A DNA stretch of 64,000 nt from Stentor roeselii (GCA_006503475.1 RSEH01000112.1:62001-126000); one strand, 5' to 3'; shown: positions 30,545-40,704, numbered from the stretch's first letter. The notes: generated by a model from the letters alone, not told the origin. Numbers and translations are program-made.

Positions 30545-31066
30545 ATGGCGTCAAATGAACATGCACATCACCATCACCACAGCGACAGTCACACAGACCA
30601 TAGCAAGTGTGTGACAGTCGACTGCATCATCATCATCTCTTTAGGAGTCATATCGTTGATCCTAAACCTTGTCTTCTCCGAAATTTCTTACAAAACCTTC
30701 TTGGGTCCCGTCTTGTATATGGCTACAGGAGCCCTGGGTCTATCTTACCTAAAATACAAGGAAGACACCTATGCCACTATCTTCAAGATTTTTATTTGGG
30801 TCGAGATTGTCTTCAATGTCATCGCCATTTTGTACTTGAGCTTCATTCTCTTTTTCACTGGCTTATTAGGAGCAGCGACAGTTTGCCAACCCGAAGATTT
30901 ACAATGTCAATCAGCTGATGATATTTTATTCTTAATCAACCTCTTCCTTGGAATCACTGACCTGATATGCTTAGGTGTCGTTATTTTGATGTGCTTAACT
31001 TTATCTCATTTCAACAAAGTTGAACATGATAGAAAGAGTCATCATTATGAGATGCAAAAACAATAG
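30545..31066 (+). CDS. four-pass membrane protein, tetraspan array member 5 (His-rich N-terminus)
   Basis: 173 residues. The N-terminus is histidine-rich (MASNEHAHHHHHSDSHTDHSK), then come four hydrophobic spans, the motif GPVLYMATGALGLSYLKYKEDTYATIFKI between spans 2 and 3, the loop VCQPEDLQCQSADD with two Cys, and the tail LSHFNKVEHDRKSHHYEMQKQ, again His-containing. Both His-rich ends should face the cytoplasm if the Cys loop is outside. It is very close to member 6 (33880). Its bases are noticeably less AT-rich than its neighbours in the array, as if under stronger codon selection. Stop TAG. Confidence 0.88.
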   Translation: MASNEHAHHHHHSDSHTDHSKCVTVDCIIIISLGVISLILNLVFSEISYKTFLGPVLYMATGALGLSYLKYKEDTYATIFKIFIWVEIVFNVIAILYLSFILFFTGLLGAATVCQPEDLQCQSADDILFLINLFLGITDLICLGVVILMCLTLSHFNKVEHDRKSHHYEMQKQ

Positions 31067-32617
31067 ATTAGTTATTAGATTAGTTTTTAGAATGAATTGT
31101 GGTTGAAGAGTTTGAGAAAGAATCTTATTGATTGAGAAAATTTTTGAGCTGTTTTATAAGAATTTGACTGAATACTTCATTTGTTCTGAAGAATTCGAGT
31201 TCCTCAAAAGGCTATTCTGATATATATTAACTTTAAATTATGAAAAGCCTTTCAACATGTTCTTATGCTTCCACGATATATTCTTATCTAAAATATTTTT
31301 GAATTCCCATTAAAATACGAACTTTTGGATTTGATTGATGAAGGATATCTCCAATCAGAGCATCTTTTCTTGAATTTCGTACAATTGAAACACAAATATA
31401 AAGAATTAATCAGTTTTTTAAGTATTCTTATTCATACTCTTTACTTTTTGTTTATATGTTATTTGGATGCTGCACTGTTTTGATATTTTTTATTGCTTAG
31501 ATAATATGAAAAGATTATTTTTGTTTCTAAGTTGAATAGAAACTGGATTTAGTTGATTTATAAAATTTTCTGTCTTTAAAATGCCCAGAGTCTGGAATTG
31601 TGATACTCCAGATACCCTAAAATGGAAACTTACCCTAAAAATATTAGATTTATAAATCTTAAAGTTTTTAATAATGCGAAATTTAATAGATTTTGGTACT
31701 TCAGCTCAAAGCCGAACTTAAATATTAACATTAATAAAATATATTGAATTTGAAAAGAAATCTTTTGATTTAGAGTTGCTTGAATACAAACATATTCTTA
31801 CTTTTTATATTTTATGATGACTATGTTTATTGAATTACATGGAGAAGAAAGAAGATCACATTAACAACAGTTCTTAATCCTTTAATACTGGAAAATTTTG
31901 CTTTCTAAGTAATTTTTGAATTATTCATAGTTATTAATTATAATGGTTGATATTTTATAGGTTAAAACATTATTCCTAAACTTGAAACTCTGAACTACTC
32001 ATGAAATTTGATTTAAATCATTTTTGACCTTCACAGGTCTGATTTTTGATTAAGATTCCCAATCAAAAACTAAGCACATTAATAAAATTATTAAAACCGT
32101 AAGTCCATGTGACTTTTTTAAACGATGACCAAGAACTTTAAAAATAAAATTCTAAAGACTTTCTTAATTTAATGCTTGGACTATAAATAATTACATTTAT
32201 TATAATAAAATCATTCATATTAATAGTTGATACTCTTGAAATTGCTGAAAGGCTTAAAAGCTACACGACAAAAATTATGAAGACTTAAAATCGAATTACT
32301 ATTGAAAGAAAACTAATATCTTCTAGGGATTCATTTCTTTGGGGTGTTGTTTTAATAGTCCTTAACAAAAAATTCTTACAGTTCCTGATATCAATTATAA
32401 ATGCGATAAAATATTTACTTGGATAATGGTCTTTTGAAAATAAATAAGATAATTTTAATATAAATATGTTTGCCTTGCATATCCGAACTAAATTATATAA
32501 TTCTCAGAAAAAATTAAAATTGATCAAAGAAGTACAAAAACAATAAGTATCATTAATGATTTCTTCATTATTATAAATTCACTTAGAGTTTTGATGAAAG
32601 ATATCATCATAATTGTT
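31067..32617. other. long AT-rich spacer
   Basis: 1.55 kb without a supported gene or RNA. Confidence 0.5.
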
Positions 32618-32809
32618 TTAAGATTCTTGCAGCTGACTTCTAAGATCTTCACAATCTTCCTTAATTTTGCTTGGTGCGTTCCGTTTTAAATTTGGCAGCA
32701 GAAATGGGTCTGTCTTGTATTTCATCAAGGAGATACCTTCAAAAACGACACATAAATAACGGTTTAAGAGATTCTCATCTGAATTGAAATTCACTTCTTC
32801 TTCAGTCAT
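32618..32809 (-). CDS. possible small protein gene
   Basis: A 63-codon frame from ATG 32809 to TAA, MTEEEVNFNSDENLLNRYL...FEGISLMKYKTDPFLLPNL...CEDLRSQLQES. It stands out because it is the only minus-strand candidate in the array region and its composition (acidic N-terminus, balanced hydrophobics, Pro/Asn/Lys mix) looks like protein and not like AT-rich noise. No family was recognised, no TATA-like start context is present, and it could be an exon of something larger or chance. Confidence 0.35.
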   Translation of the reverse strand: MTEEEVNFNSDENLLNRYLCVVFEGISLMKYKTDPFLLPNLKRNAPSKIKEDCEDLRSQLQES

Positions 32810-33879
32810 ATTCTTCTAGACTCTAAAGTTGATTATTGTTTTCTAGAAGTTGTATAAATACATAACTAACCTTTAGATAAGGCTTGTGAGGCAACTAGTG
32901 ACGATCTCATCTTATTCTAAGTCATTCTAGAAATCAATTCATCATTTTTTGGGGTTTTCATTAGATGTACTTTTATTTGTCTTATTTTGATATATTTGAG
33001 GCAAACAGAAAGCATCACCAATGATTAATAATTATATAAGGTATTGAATGAATGAACTCGAAGTCAAATCAGGTTGTATATAGTTCGAATAGAATATAAC
33101 AGGATTAAATAAAGAAGCTATAAGGCTAAACTATTATCCAATTCAGATAATCTTAATGATATACATATCTGAAATATCAATACTATCAGCAAAAATGAAG
33201 TCCTGGTATTTATCTCTGTATATTTTATAATCATGCAATTCTTATAATGTTTAAGACACGTCTTCACTCTAATCACAAGGTAAAATCAAGAAAAAATGTG
33301 AATCTAGAATATTCTTATACCATCTCATCAAATTGTATAACCCTACTAAGACACTCTAAATATTTTAATATCACTGAATAGCTCTTAACTTATATTTAAA
33401 AATTTTATAAAACCAGAGCTTTCAAGTTGAAATAGTAATTTTTTCACTGTTTCAGTAACTCTAAGACTTTACATCATTTCATTTGACAAAATAAGGGATT
33501 TATACTAAAGAAAATTCTGATTTGTTGTAAAAATTCATTAAATTTTAAAACTTTTCATAAACATTTTTAGAAATTTTTATAGAAGCTTGGAATCCAAATA
33601 CGAGTTTCGATGATGAAAATGTGCATAAAAATTGAATATTGAAATGTATATAACTTAATATTCAAGTTATTGTCACTTGAACAAGCAATGATTTATATTT
33701 TAGCTATCTTAATTTCTTGCTTAATTGGAAATTCTACAAAAGCATATCTTGCGTAAATTATTACTTTGGCACTTTAGTTAAACTAACCCTATTCAAAAAT
33801 TAATCGACTACCCAAAAGTTAATAATTTTTACAAAAATGATAAAATTTTAATATATATACAAATCCAATAGTAACATAA
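32810..33879. other. AT-rich spacer
   Basis: 1.07 kb; nothing recognised. Confidence 0.5.
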
Positions 33880-34398
33880 ATGGCAGCAAATGAACATGGA
33901 CATCATCACCACGGTGAAGCCCACCGTGATTATCGTAAGTGTCTGACAATCGATAACATCATAATCATTGTCTTAGGAGTCTTGTCATTGATCTTGAACC
34001 TTGTCTTTATCGAAATTTCATATCAGACCTTTGTCGGTCCAGTCTTATATGTGTCTACAGGAGCTCTGGGTCTTTATTACATCAAAAGTAAAGAAGACAC
34101 CTATGCTAAGATCTACAAGATTCTCATCTGGGTTGAAATCGTCTTCAACATAATTGCCATGATATACTTGGTAGTCATTTTGATTATCACTGGGGTCTTA
34201 GCTGAACATATGGACTGTGCTCCTGGAGATAAGGTATGTGAAGCACTTGACGACGCTCTTATCGTAGTGCATATCATCTTAGGAATCACTTTTATCATCT
34301 GTTTAGGAATTCTTATTTTGATGTGCTTTACTTTGTCTCATTTCAAGAAATTCGAGGCTGATAGACAGAGTCATCATTATGTGAAACATCACGATTAG
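33880..34398 (+). CDS. four-pass membrane protein, tetraspan array member 6 (His-rich N-terminus)
   Basis: 172 residues, the closest relative of member 5. N-terminus MAANEHGHHHHGEAHRDYRK, spans 1-4, motif GPVLYVSTGALGLYYIKSKEDTYAKIYKI, loop MDCAPGDKVCEALDD with the Cys pair, tail LSHFKKFEADRQSHHYVKHHD. Conservation between members 5 and 6 is spread along the whole protein, so this is a recent duplication under constraint. Like member 5 it is less AT-rich than the surrounding DNA. Metal binding by the His tracts is an inference. Stop TAG. Confidence 0.88.
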   Translation: MAANEHGHHHHGEAHRDYRKCLTIDNIIIIVLGVLSLILNLVFIEISYQTFVGPVLYVSTGALGLYYIKSKEDTYAKIYKILIWVEIVFNIIAMIYLVVILIITGVLAEHMDCAPGDKVCEALDDALIVVHIILGITFIICLGILILMCFTLSHFKKFEADRQSHHYVKHHD

Positions 34399-34984
34399 AT
34401 TAGTTATTAGTTAAGGTATTGAATGAATGGATTTAGGGATAATAAGATTTTATCTGGTTTGAGTTAATTGGATTTGATAGAGGGGATTTTTTGAAGGTAA
34501 ATTTAATTATTTTTGTTTTTTAGTATATTGGTTTATTATATTTATACCATTCTTATATTATGACAACAATCTTCACCATATATCACTATTTAAATTAAGA
34601 AATAATTACACTCTAGTATATTTTTTATTCTCTACTAAATTGTAGAACCTTACTCAGTTTCTCGTTTGAATTTCAAATCATTCAATAACTTTGAATTATT
34701 TATCTCAGAGTTATCTTAAGGCATAAAAAATTACCTTATTAAAGAGAATAGAGACGTATCCAAGCTTTTAGCAAAAAAAAAATTTTTGTAAAGAAAATCC
34801 TAAAACATACAAAAAACCCCAAACAAGTTTAACTAAATTCCGAAATTTAATGATTTATAGTTCATTTAACTCAACTATGTTTTTTGATATGATTTCAGCC
34901 CAATTCATAGTTTTTCAAGAAACCCAAAATTATATAATATTAAAATTATTATACAATTTCTATAATTTTTTCCATATATAAATA
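34399..34984. other. AT-rich spacer
   Basis: 586 bp; nothing recognised except ATATATAAAT just before the next start. Confidence 0.5.
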
Positions 34985-35554
34985 ATGGCCATCAGAGATA
35001 GTACCCAAGGAGTTTATACACTTCTCGGTGAAGATGACAAGGACTACAAACAGCGAATTACAATCGAAAGCATTCTTATGATATCATTAGCCATCGTATC
35101 TTTCATAATAGGCTACTCGATAGTCCAAGATGACAATTCAAAAGATAATCTAAAATACGTAATTCCATTTCCAGTTTTATACACGATTTCAGGCATAGTA
35201 GGCATCATTTACACCAAGTTAAAAAATGAAATTTATGGAACTATTTTGAATATCATGATTTGGCTTGAACTTATATTGAATTTTATTGTGATTATTGTAA
35301 TTGCTATTGATTTTGGAAATTACATTCATATGGAAGTTAAGTTGGAACCTAATCAAATTGATTCAAATTCTACATATTTAAATCCAGAGACAGAAAATAA
35401 TGACAAAAATATTGATTCTGATAGATACATCGCTCTTCATTATGTCAGCAACTTTTGTTTCTTAGCATTGATTCTGGTGAGTAAAACTTTATCAGACTTC
35501 AGAAGTTTAGAACTTGAAAGAAAAAAGCATCTCTTTGAAATGAATATGGTTTAG
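34985..35554 (+). CDS. four-pass membrane protein, tetraspan array member 7 (divergent)
   Basis: 189 residues. It keeps the family pattern FPVLYTISGIVGIIYTKLKNEIYGTILNIMIW and the final LSDFRSLELERKKHLFEMN, but its loop between spans 3 and 4 is longer, polar and glycosylation-prone (NQIDSNSTYLNPETENNDKN) and has lost both cysteines. The N-terminus is not His-rich. It is the last + strand gene of the array; beyond it the spacing returns to compact. Stop TAG. Confidence 0.8.
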   Translation: MAIRDSTQGVYTLLGEDDKDYKQRITIESILMISLAIVSFIIGYSIVQDDNSKDNLKYVIPFPVLYTISGIVGIIYTKLKNEIYGTILNIMIWLELILNFIVIIVIAIDFGNYIHMEVKLEPNQIDSNSTYLNPETENNDKNIDSDRYIALHYVSNFCFLALILVSKTLSDFRSLELERKKHLFEMNMV

Positions 35555-36192
35555 GATAATAATTAGATTTAGAGGAAATTTTAGAATTGCAGAATTGAGA
35601 TTTAGGGTTAACACTAAACAGTCGAATGAATAATTTTAATGGAAATATAAGTCTCTTTTGAAATAACATTGCCAACAAATTTAATACAACCAGAACATCT
35701 CGAGAACAACAACTGAAAGTATCAAACTATACACTAAAGCTATAATTATTATCATAGATCCTTAAAATGATCATAAGTTTGTTATCTTAATATATAGGTT
35801 TAAAGCTATCCTTTCAATCTGATTTAAAAATGTTAGTCTAAATATCTAAAATTACATCAATGCATTGACCTACCATCTCAAACTTTATGCATTCATAAAT
35901 CTCTTAATCCCCCATACCAATCTTCTAAATATATCCACATATAAAACAATCAACTTAAAATGTTATAAATCTCCCAAAATCCAAACCCATCACATAATTC
36001 TACTTTTTCCCTAAATAAAACATTTCCCTTCTTTCCTCATTAACAATCCTTCATCACCTCAAATCCAATCCTATACCCTATACCGCATCTCAACCACCTC
36101 AAAAAAATCTCAAAAATATTTCAAAACCTCTCCAACACCCTGATCTTCAAACCCTTAAACTCCTCACCTCACTAAACTCAAAATAACAATAA
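35555..36192. other. intergenic; right edge of the array
   Basis: 638 bp. The right-hand half (about 35870-36180) is markedly C/A-rich and G-poor on the + strand, which fits the 3' flank of the minus-strand gene that follows. No gene seen. Confidence 0.5.
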
Positions 36193-37140
36193 CTACTTAT
36201 TAACCCTAGCTCCAACCTTCTCAGTAAGAGGCTTATCATACTTCTGCCGAGGCACGTCTTCTTTCCATTCAAAGAAGTTTTTCGGCCTGGGAAGAGCAGC
36301 TCGATTAAAAGTATTAACTTCATCAAGAGTCCTAACATCATGTCTAAAGTCCCCAAGACTAAAAAGGCTTTTTTCTGGTTGATTTTCTTCAACAAGAATC
36401 ATTCTTTTCTGCTCTTGTCTTAAAAACGGAGGAGGTTTCATGTTTTTCATGTGATTTGGAGGAACACTGTTCGATTCTATTTGCATCCAGTTTGGAGCTA
36501 GACTGGAAACATTCTGAAAATTTGCTTTTTCGCCTTCTTTAAATGGACCTGTTCTTCCTAGACGGTGTTTTCGGTTTCGCGACTGAGCTGAAACGTAGAT
36601 CCAACCTGAAAGACGACTGAAGACTGTTAAGGTCTGGTCTTTACTTGTTGATTCGCTTGACTTTGGAAGTTTGAACCAGTCAGGGGTTTGGTCTGTCACT
36701 TTGAAAGTATCTTCTGCTTTCACTGCGTATGGCTTGGCTCGTGTGCAATACAACCAGTACTCATTAGCAGGAACACTATTCGGTACCCCAGATCCCTGTT
36801 GAAAGTCCGCCTTAGCAACAGTTTTCGAGCAGTTAACAGAATTATTCGCTTTTCTAAATACCTCTTACTGAGAAAACTCTCTATTTTGGACCTGCTTAAC
36901 ATTCGGCAAAGAGAGTACTTCAGGATTATACCTATCAGTCAAAGGTGAGCGACTCTTCGTAATCGGCTTCACGTCCAAATCAGCAGAATGATGCGGGTTT
37001 CTTGAAAGAATAGAAGCAGCAGCTCCAGGCTCCGCGATATGCTTTGAAAACCTTGAAGGCTCTGACGTTATCTTCACTACTCCCGTCGTGTAAAAGGTCT
37101 GGTCAACCTCATTTCTTGACCTCGGAGGAATCTGCTTCAT
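36193..37140 (-). CDS. unidentified 310-residue protein with a 15-nt intron
   Basis: Two exons (37140-36869 and 36853-36193) join across a 15-nt intron at 36854-36868 to give 310 residues. Composition is polar, rich in Pro, Arg, Ser and Asn with scattered aromatics: PPRSRNEVDQTFYTTGVVK near the start, ANEYWLYCTRAKPYAVK in the middle, and SRLSGWIYVSAQSRNRKHR later. No transmembrane span or coiled coil was seen. The short conserved-looking motifs in a disordered protein resemble microtubule-inner or axonemal proteins, but this is only an impression. It is divergent from the repeat protein, with 53 bp between start codons. Stop TAG. Confidence 0.75.
36854..36868 (-). other. 15-nt spliceosomal intron
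   Basis: GTAAGAGGTATTTAG on the minus strand, with A at position 10. It begins inside a CA|A codon and contains an in-frame TAA; its removal restores one long frame. Confidence 0.9.
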
Positions 37141-37193
37141 TTTTATGGTTTGAAAGAGGAAACTTCTTTAAAGAAAAGTGAAAAGTAGTAAAT

Positions 37194-38297
37194 ATGGAAT
37201 ACTTCAAAGAACTCACCTCAGACTCAGCTGTTCATGAATACCTTAAAGACTTTCCAGAAAATGACTGGAAATTGGTCATTAAAAAGACTCTTTTATATGG
37301 AATCCACTCTTTAAAAGCACTTGAAAACCTCGGCCTTGCTTCACCAAAACTAGAAAAAATCCCGGCTTTACATTCAGAAATCGCAGAACTTAAAAAAAAT
37401 GTTAAGGAAGAGGCTTTAAATAATCAGAACTTTGATATTAAAGATAAGTCTAGAAGAGAAAATAAAGAAATATCGAGAACGATTAATAAACCTCGAGGAA
37501 CTAGTCAAAAACAAGTCAGAGACCGCGGAAAACCTGTAAATTCAGCAGCTCTTAGAGGAAGCAGCAAAGACTTGATGAAACAACCGCCTTTTAAATTAAC
37601 TGGAAAAGAAAGACCTGAAGTTCCTAGAAAACTTCCGAAATACTTACAAAATATTGACTCGAAGATTAAAGAAGATGTTCTTAAGTCTAGAAAAGGGAAC
37701 TTTAGAGGTGATAGAAGTGAGAGAAGTGATAGAAAAGAAGATAGACCGGAAAAAGAAATCAAATATGAGAAAAATTTTAGAGATGATAGGGAAAGATTTG
37801 AATGGAATGAAAAAAATCGAGGGGAAAAGGAAAAAGTTGAATGGAATGAAAAAAATCGAGGGGAAAAGGAAAAAGTTGAATGGAATGAAAAAAATCGAGG
37901 GGAAAAGGAAAAAGTTGAATGGAATGAAAAAAATCGAGGGGAAAAAGAAAAAGTTGAACGGAATGAAAAAAATCGAGGGGAAAAGGAAAAATTTGAAAGG
38001 AATGAAAAAAATCATGATAAGGGCTTCAGGGTTGAAAGACAGGAAAAAAATGAGAAAAAGGACAGAATTGAAAGGAACTTCGAGGGAAAGACTGACAAAA
38101 AAGAAAAAAATCTTCAGGGAAAATGGGAAGAATGGAAAAATGTTGATCTCTCGAAGCAGAAAAGTTTAGATAGTAATGAAGAAAGCCCCAGGTCTAGTAG
38201 TTCATTTTCGACTTATCATGCTGCTGATGAGGTGAAAGAGTTTTATCAGAAAGAGTTTTCTAAACTGATGCCGTTTGGGAGTAATCAAAAGTGGTAA
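37194..38297 (+). CDS. charged low-complexity protein with 13-residue tandem repeats
   Basis: 367 residues. A folded-looking N-terminus (EYFKELTSDSAVHEYLKDF, ENDWKLVIKKTLLYGIHSLKALENL, residues 1-60) precedes a long Lys/Arg/Glu-rich segment. Residues about 203-267 are five copies of EWNEKNRGEKEKV (39-bp DNA units, three identical), then a decayed sixth. The C-terminus ends with AADEVKEFYQKEFSKLMPFG. No family was recognised; the N-terminal part may be a small helical dimerisation module. Starts 53 bp from the divergent minus-strand gene. Stop TAA. Confidence 0.75.
   Translation: MEYFKELTSDSAVHEYLKDFPENDWKLVIKKTLLYGIHSLKALENLGLASPKLEKIPALHSEIAELKKNVKEEALNNQNFDIKDKSRRENKEISRTINKPRGTSQKQVRDRGKPVNSAALRGSSKDLMKQPPFKLTGKERPEVPRKLPKYLQNIDSKIKEDVLKSRKGNFRGDRSERSDRKEDRPEKEIKYEKNFRDDRERFEWNEKNRGEKEKVEWNEKNRGEKEKVEWNEKNRGEKEKVEWNEKNRGEKEKVERNEKNRGEKEKFERNEKNHDKGFRVERQEKNEKKDRIERNFEGKTDKKEKNLQGKWEEWKNVDLSKQKSLDSNEESPRSSSSFSTYHAADEVKEFYQKEFSKLMPFGSNQKW
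37800..38015 (+). repeat. 39-bp in-frame tandem repeats (about 5.5 units)
   Basis: Units start at 37800, 37839, 37878, 37917 and 37956, with a part-unit from 37995. Units 1-3 are identical, unit 4 differs by one base, and unit 5 by a few. Near-identity at DNA level points to recent expansion. Confidence 0.95.
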
Positions 38298-38757
38298 ATT
38301 TGGAATTAAGTTAAATTAGATAAATCAACATTTCATATATAATTTCTAAAAATATCTCAAATATGAAATTCCAGAATGGTTTCATGATAGGTCAACAGAA
38401 ACACGGATATTTCTTTAGTGCTGTTTAAGATTAAATATTTAGAGTGATTTTTTGATAGAAGCTTGAAAGTACCTTAAGTGGTTTCAAATGAAACTTGAAA
38501 CCGTTATCCAAAATACCTTAATTCCCGGGTAACGAAATCACGATTTAAAAGTCCTGATCACTCCCGACATATCTACCCACTCCAATAAACCCAAAACCCT
38601 TTCCTCCCATCTCCTTCCATTCCAACCTTCAAATCCTTGCAACCATCTCGATCTCAAAACCTTCAAAAAGACAAATCACAAGTATTCAAAAATCATTCCA
38701 TGTAATCCAAAAACTGACAATAAACTTAACCTTCATTAATGTGGATGGTGTATATAA
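38298..38757. other. intergenic with a small perfect hairpin
   Basis: 460 bp. GGTTTCAA (38480-38487) pairs with TTGAAACC (38495-38502) across a 7-nt loop. From about 38550 the DNA becomes C/A-rich and G-poor, the usual leader of a + strand gene here, ending in TATATAAATG at the next start. Confidence 0.5.
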
Positions 38758-39288
38758 ATGTCAATAACAGCTGGATTTATTTCAGAGGTCTCATCTAAAA
38801 TCAATGATAATAGAGAAACACACGGGTTTCTCTCAAAATTCAATCTTCCCAGGCCGTTAACAATGAAACTCGCATTTTTGGTCGATCATTTCCTTTACCA
38901 ACTGGACTTACCTGAAGAGATCCTGGGAACATCTTTTTTACTACTCAAAAATTTCTTCCCATATCTTTCACCGAAAAACGTTCATCGAATTGTTTTCACA
39001 GCTTTGGTACTCGCGTATAAAGCTTTCACCACCAAGCATGTCAAAAACTCGACTCTTGAAAAAATTGGAGTTTTGAAAACTGGAGAACTTGGGGAACTTG
39101 AAAAGATTATGATTCAAAGGGTTGGGTGGAATCTCAGGTATGATGAAATTGACCAAACCTTGGAACTTCTCGGCAAGGCTGCCCAAGATGAAAAACAAAG
39201 CGAGTCTCAAGAAATCGAAGATGATGACACAGATTTCACAGAAGGAGGAGAAAATGACAGCTTTTCCGAGCTCAGCGCGTTTTTCTAA
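38758..39288 (+). CDS. Pho80/cyclin-P type cyclin
   Basis: 176 residues containing one cyclin box, the activator fold for cyclin-dependent kinases. Visible: LPRPLTMKLAFLVDHFLYQ, SFLLLKNFFPYLSPKNVHRIVFTALVLAYKAF, then IGVLKTGELGELEKIMIQRVGWNLRY, the pattern LNxLE..FL..l.w.L of Pho80/PCL and plant U/P-type cyclins. The second cyclin fold of A/B types is missing, as expected for this class. The acidic tail (EIEDDDTDFTEGGEND) could be regulatory. ATG lies in TATATAAATG. Stop TAA. Confidence 0.85.
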   Translation: MSITAGFISEVSSKINDNRETHGFLSKFNLPRPLTMKLAFLVDHFLYQLDLPEEILGTSFLLLKNFFPYLSPKNVHRIVFTALVLAYKAFTTKHVKNSTLEKIGVLKTGELGELEKIMIQRVGWNLRYDEIDQTLELLGKAAQDEKQSESQEIEDDDTDFTEGGENDSFSELSAFF

Positions 39289-39476
39289 AGTATTTTTAAT
39301 GTAAAGTTTGAGATTCATATGATTTTTACTTTGTGGTGAGTGTGGATGTTTGGGTATAGTCAAATATGGAAGAACTGGCAAAGTCTCAGTAATTCAAGCG
39401 GCATAAAGAAACAATTGAAGAAAACATTAAACCTGAATGATTTCTTGATTATTAAGACCTGTTGAAATAATAGACA

Positions 39477-40121
39477 ATGACTAAATATGAAAAAAATCTT
39501 TTTCTCAATTCTAAGAAAACCAAAAAACCTAAAACTTCAAAGTCCTTCCTTTCACCTAAAAAAAATCAATCTTTCTCCATAAAAATGAAGAAAAGCGTGT
39601 TCAAAAGTCCTGAAAACGCTTTAAAGACTTATAAAGTCTCATCAAGTAGTCCATCCTGTCGACTGATTTCATTAAACCACCATAATCCCAGATCTCTAAA
39701 GCGAGTGAATTTCACATTAGAAAGTCCAAATGTAAGCCGTCAAAAGCTAAAAATCAAGAACTCTTTACTAAAAAAACACGAAATCCTTCGCGACTCTCGC
39801 AACATATCCTCAAAGCGAGGAAGCAGCTCCTCAGGAAAGATTTCTCTAAAAAACTACATAAATTCCAGCTGGTTAATCAACAAGCCCCTCTTCCCAAAAA
39901 GTTCAGAACAGTTATTAATCGCTCAAATGAGCCTAAACACATCAAAACCTTCTAAAACTCAAAAAAAAAAACCTTTCCAACTTCAGGTATTTTTAAAAAA
40001 CACGAAAAAAAGCGAGTCAGAAAAAAGTGAAGAAAATGAAGAAAGTGAAGAAAGTAGTGAAATTTGTTTACCTTTCTTGAAAGCCAAGCTTTACTTTCAA
40101 AGCCGTGAGTCTTTCTGCTAA
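39477..40121 (+). CDS. basic Ser/Lys-rich protein, unidentified
   Basis: 214 residues dominated by Lys, Ser, Asn and Leu with several SP or SSP sites (SFLSPKKN, FKSPENAL, LESPNVSR), which are candidate proline-directed kinase sites. The C-terminus has an acidic run (ESEKSEENEESEESSE) followed by ICLPFLKAKLYFQSRESF. No folded domain was recognised. A 15-base in-frame segment, GTAAGCCGTCAAAAG near 39732, resembles an intron only loosely (no A at position 10). Its stop codon is 4 bp from that of the convergent neighbour. Stop TAA. Confidence 0.65.
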   Translation: MTKYEKNLFLNSKKTKKPKTSKSFLSPKKNQSFSIKMKKSVFKSPENALKTYKVSSSSPSCRLISLNHHNPRSLKRVNFTLESPNVSRQKLKIKNSLLKKHEILRDSRNISSKRGSSSSGKISLKNYINSSWLINKPLFPKSSEQLLIAQMSLNTSKPSKTQKKKPFQLQVFLKNTKKSESEKSEENEESEESSEICLPFLKAKLYFQSRESFC

Positions 40122-40125
40122 ATTA

Positions 40126-40704
40126 TTATGTATTAAGATAATGCTTCGATATCTTCTCATAAACTTCTAAAAGTTGCTCTTCGGAGCAGTCATGAGGCAC
40201 GTGAAACAAAAGCGTATCGCTCAAGTTATAAAATCGCCAAAGTGAGTGAAAATAAAGAAAGTTGTCGATGTACAAACTTCCTGATCGACAGTAGTTCAAA
40301 CCAGAAACGTTGAGCAAGGAAGTTGGAAAGAAATAGTTTTCATCAGCTTCTGAAGTGATTTTCTCGTTTAAGACTGAATAACCATCGAGGTCTTTCGTAA
40401 AACTTTTCAGGTTACGAGCGGATTCAACTGCTTTTAAATCGTTTTTTATGAATGGCAGGTCGTATAAGATTAGAACTACTTGGATACGGTCTTTAAAAAG
40501 TTCTTTTCGGGATTTTATAGCGGTTTGGAGAAAATCTACAGCGTTTAAGCAGTCTTTTGATGATATTCTTAACTTTAAAGATTGAAAAACAGGGATTTTT
40601 GAAGACTTTCGCAGATTTTTCATTACTTGGGGAAGGGTTCTGATGTTTGACTGGTTAATGATGCAGTCGTCGAAGTAGATGAAGCTGAATTCGACTAGAT
40701 TCAT
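40126..40704 (-). CDS. unidentified 192-residue protein
   Basis: A compact globular-looking protein with alternating hydrophobic strands and helices (LVEFSFIYFDDCIIN, LNAVDFLQTAIKSRKELFKDRIQVVLILYD, YIDNFLYFHSLWRFYNL, CSEEQLLEVYEKISKHYL). It has no signal peptide or membrane span and no motif I can assign. The pattern of a strand ending in ILYD after a helix could suit an alpha/beta fold. It lies 13 bp downstream of the NUDIX gene's stop on the same strand, with TTATAA before its ATG. Stop TAA. Confidence 0.7.
   Translation of the reverse strand: MNLVEFSFIYFDDCIINQSNIRTLPQVMKNLRKSSKIPVFQSLKLRISSKDCLNAVDFLQTAIKSRKELFKDRIQVVLILYDLPFIKNDLKAVESARNLKSFTKDLDGYSVLNEKITSEADENYFFPTSLLNVSGLNYCRSGSLYIDNFLYFHSLWRFYNLSDTLLFHVPHDCSEEQLLEVYEKISKHYLNT

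Noticed and set aside
36720-36902. A Leu/Arg-rich minus-strand frame between the two exons of the 310-residue gene
   Set aside because: It is explained by reading the exon 2 start in the wrong frame; the 15-nt intron gives a continuous, compositionally uniform protein instead.
39732-39746. Second possible in-frame intron (GTAAGCCGTCAAAAG) in the 39477 gene
   Set aside because: Position 10 is C, not A, and there is no homologue to show that the five residues are extra.
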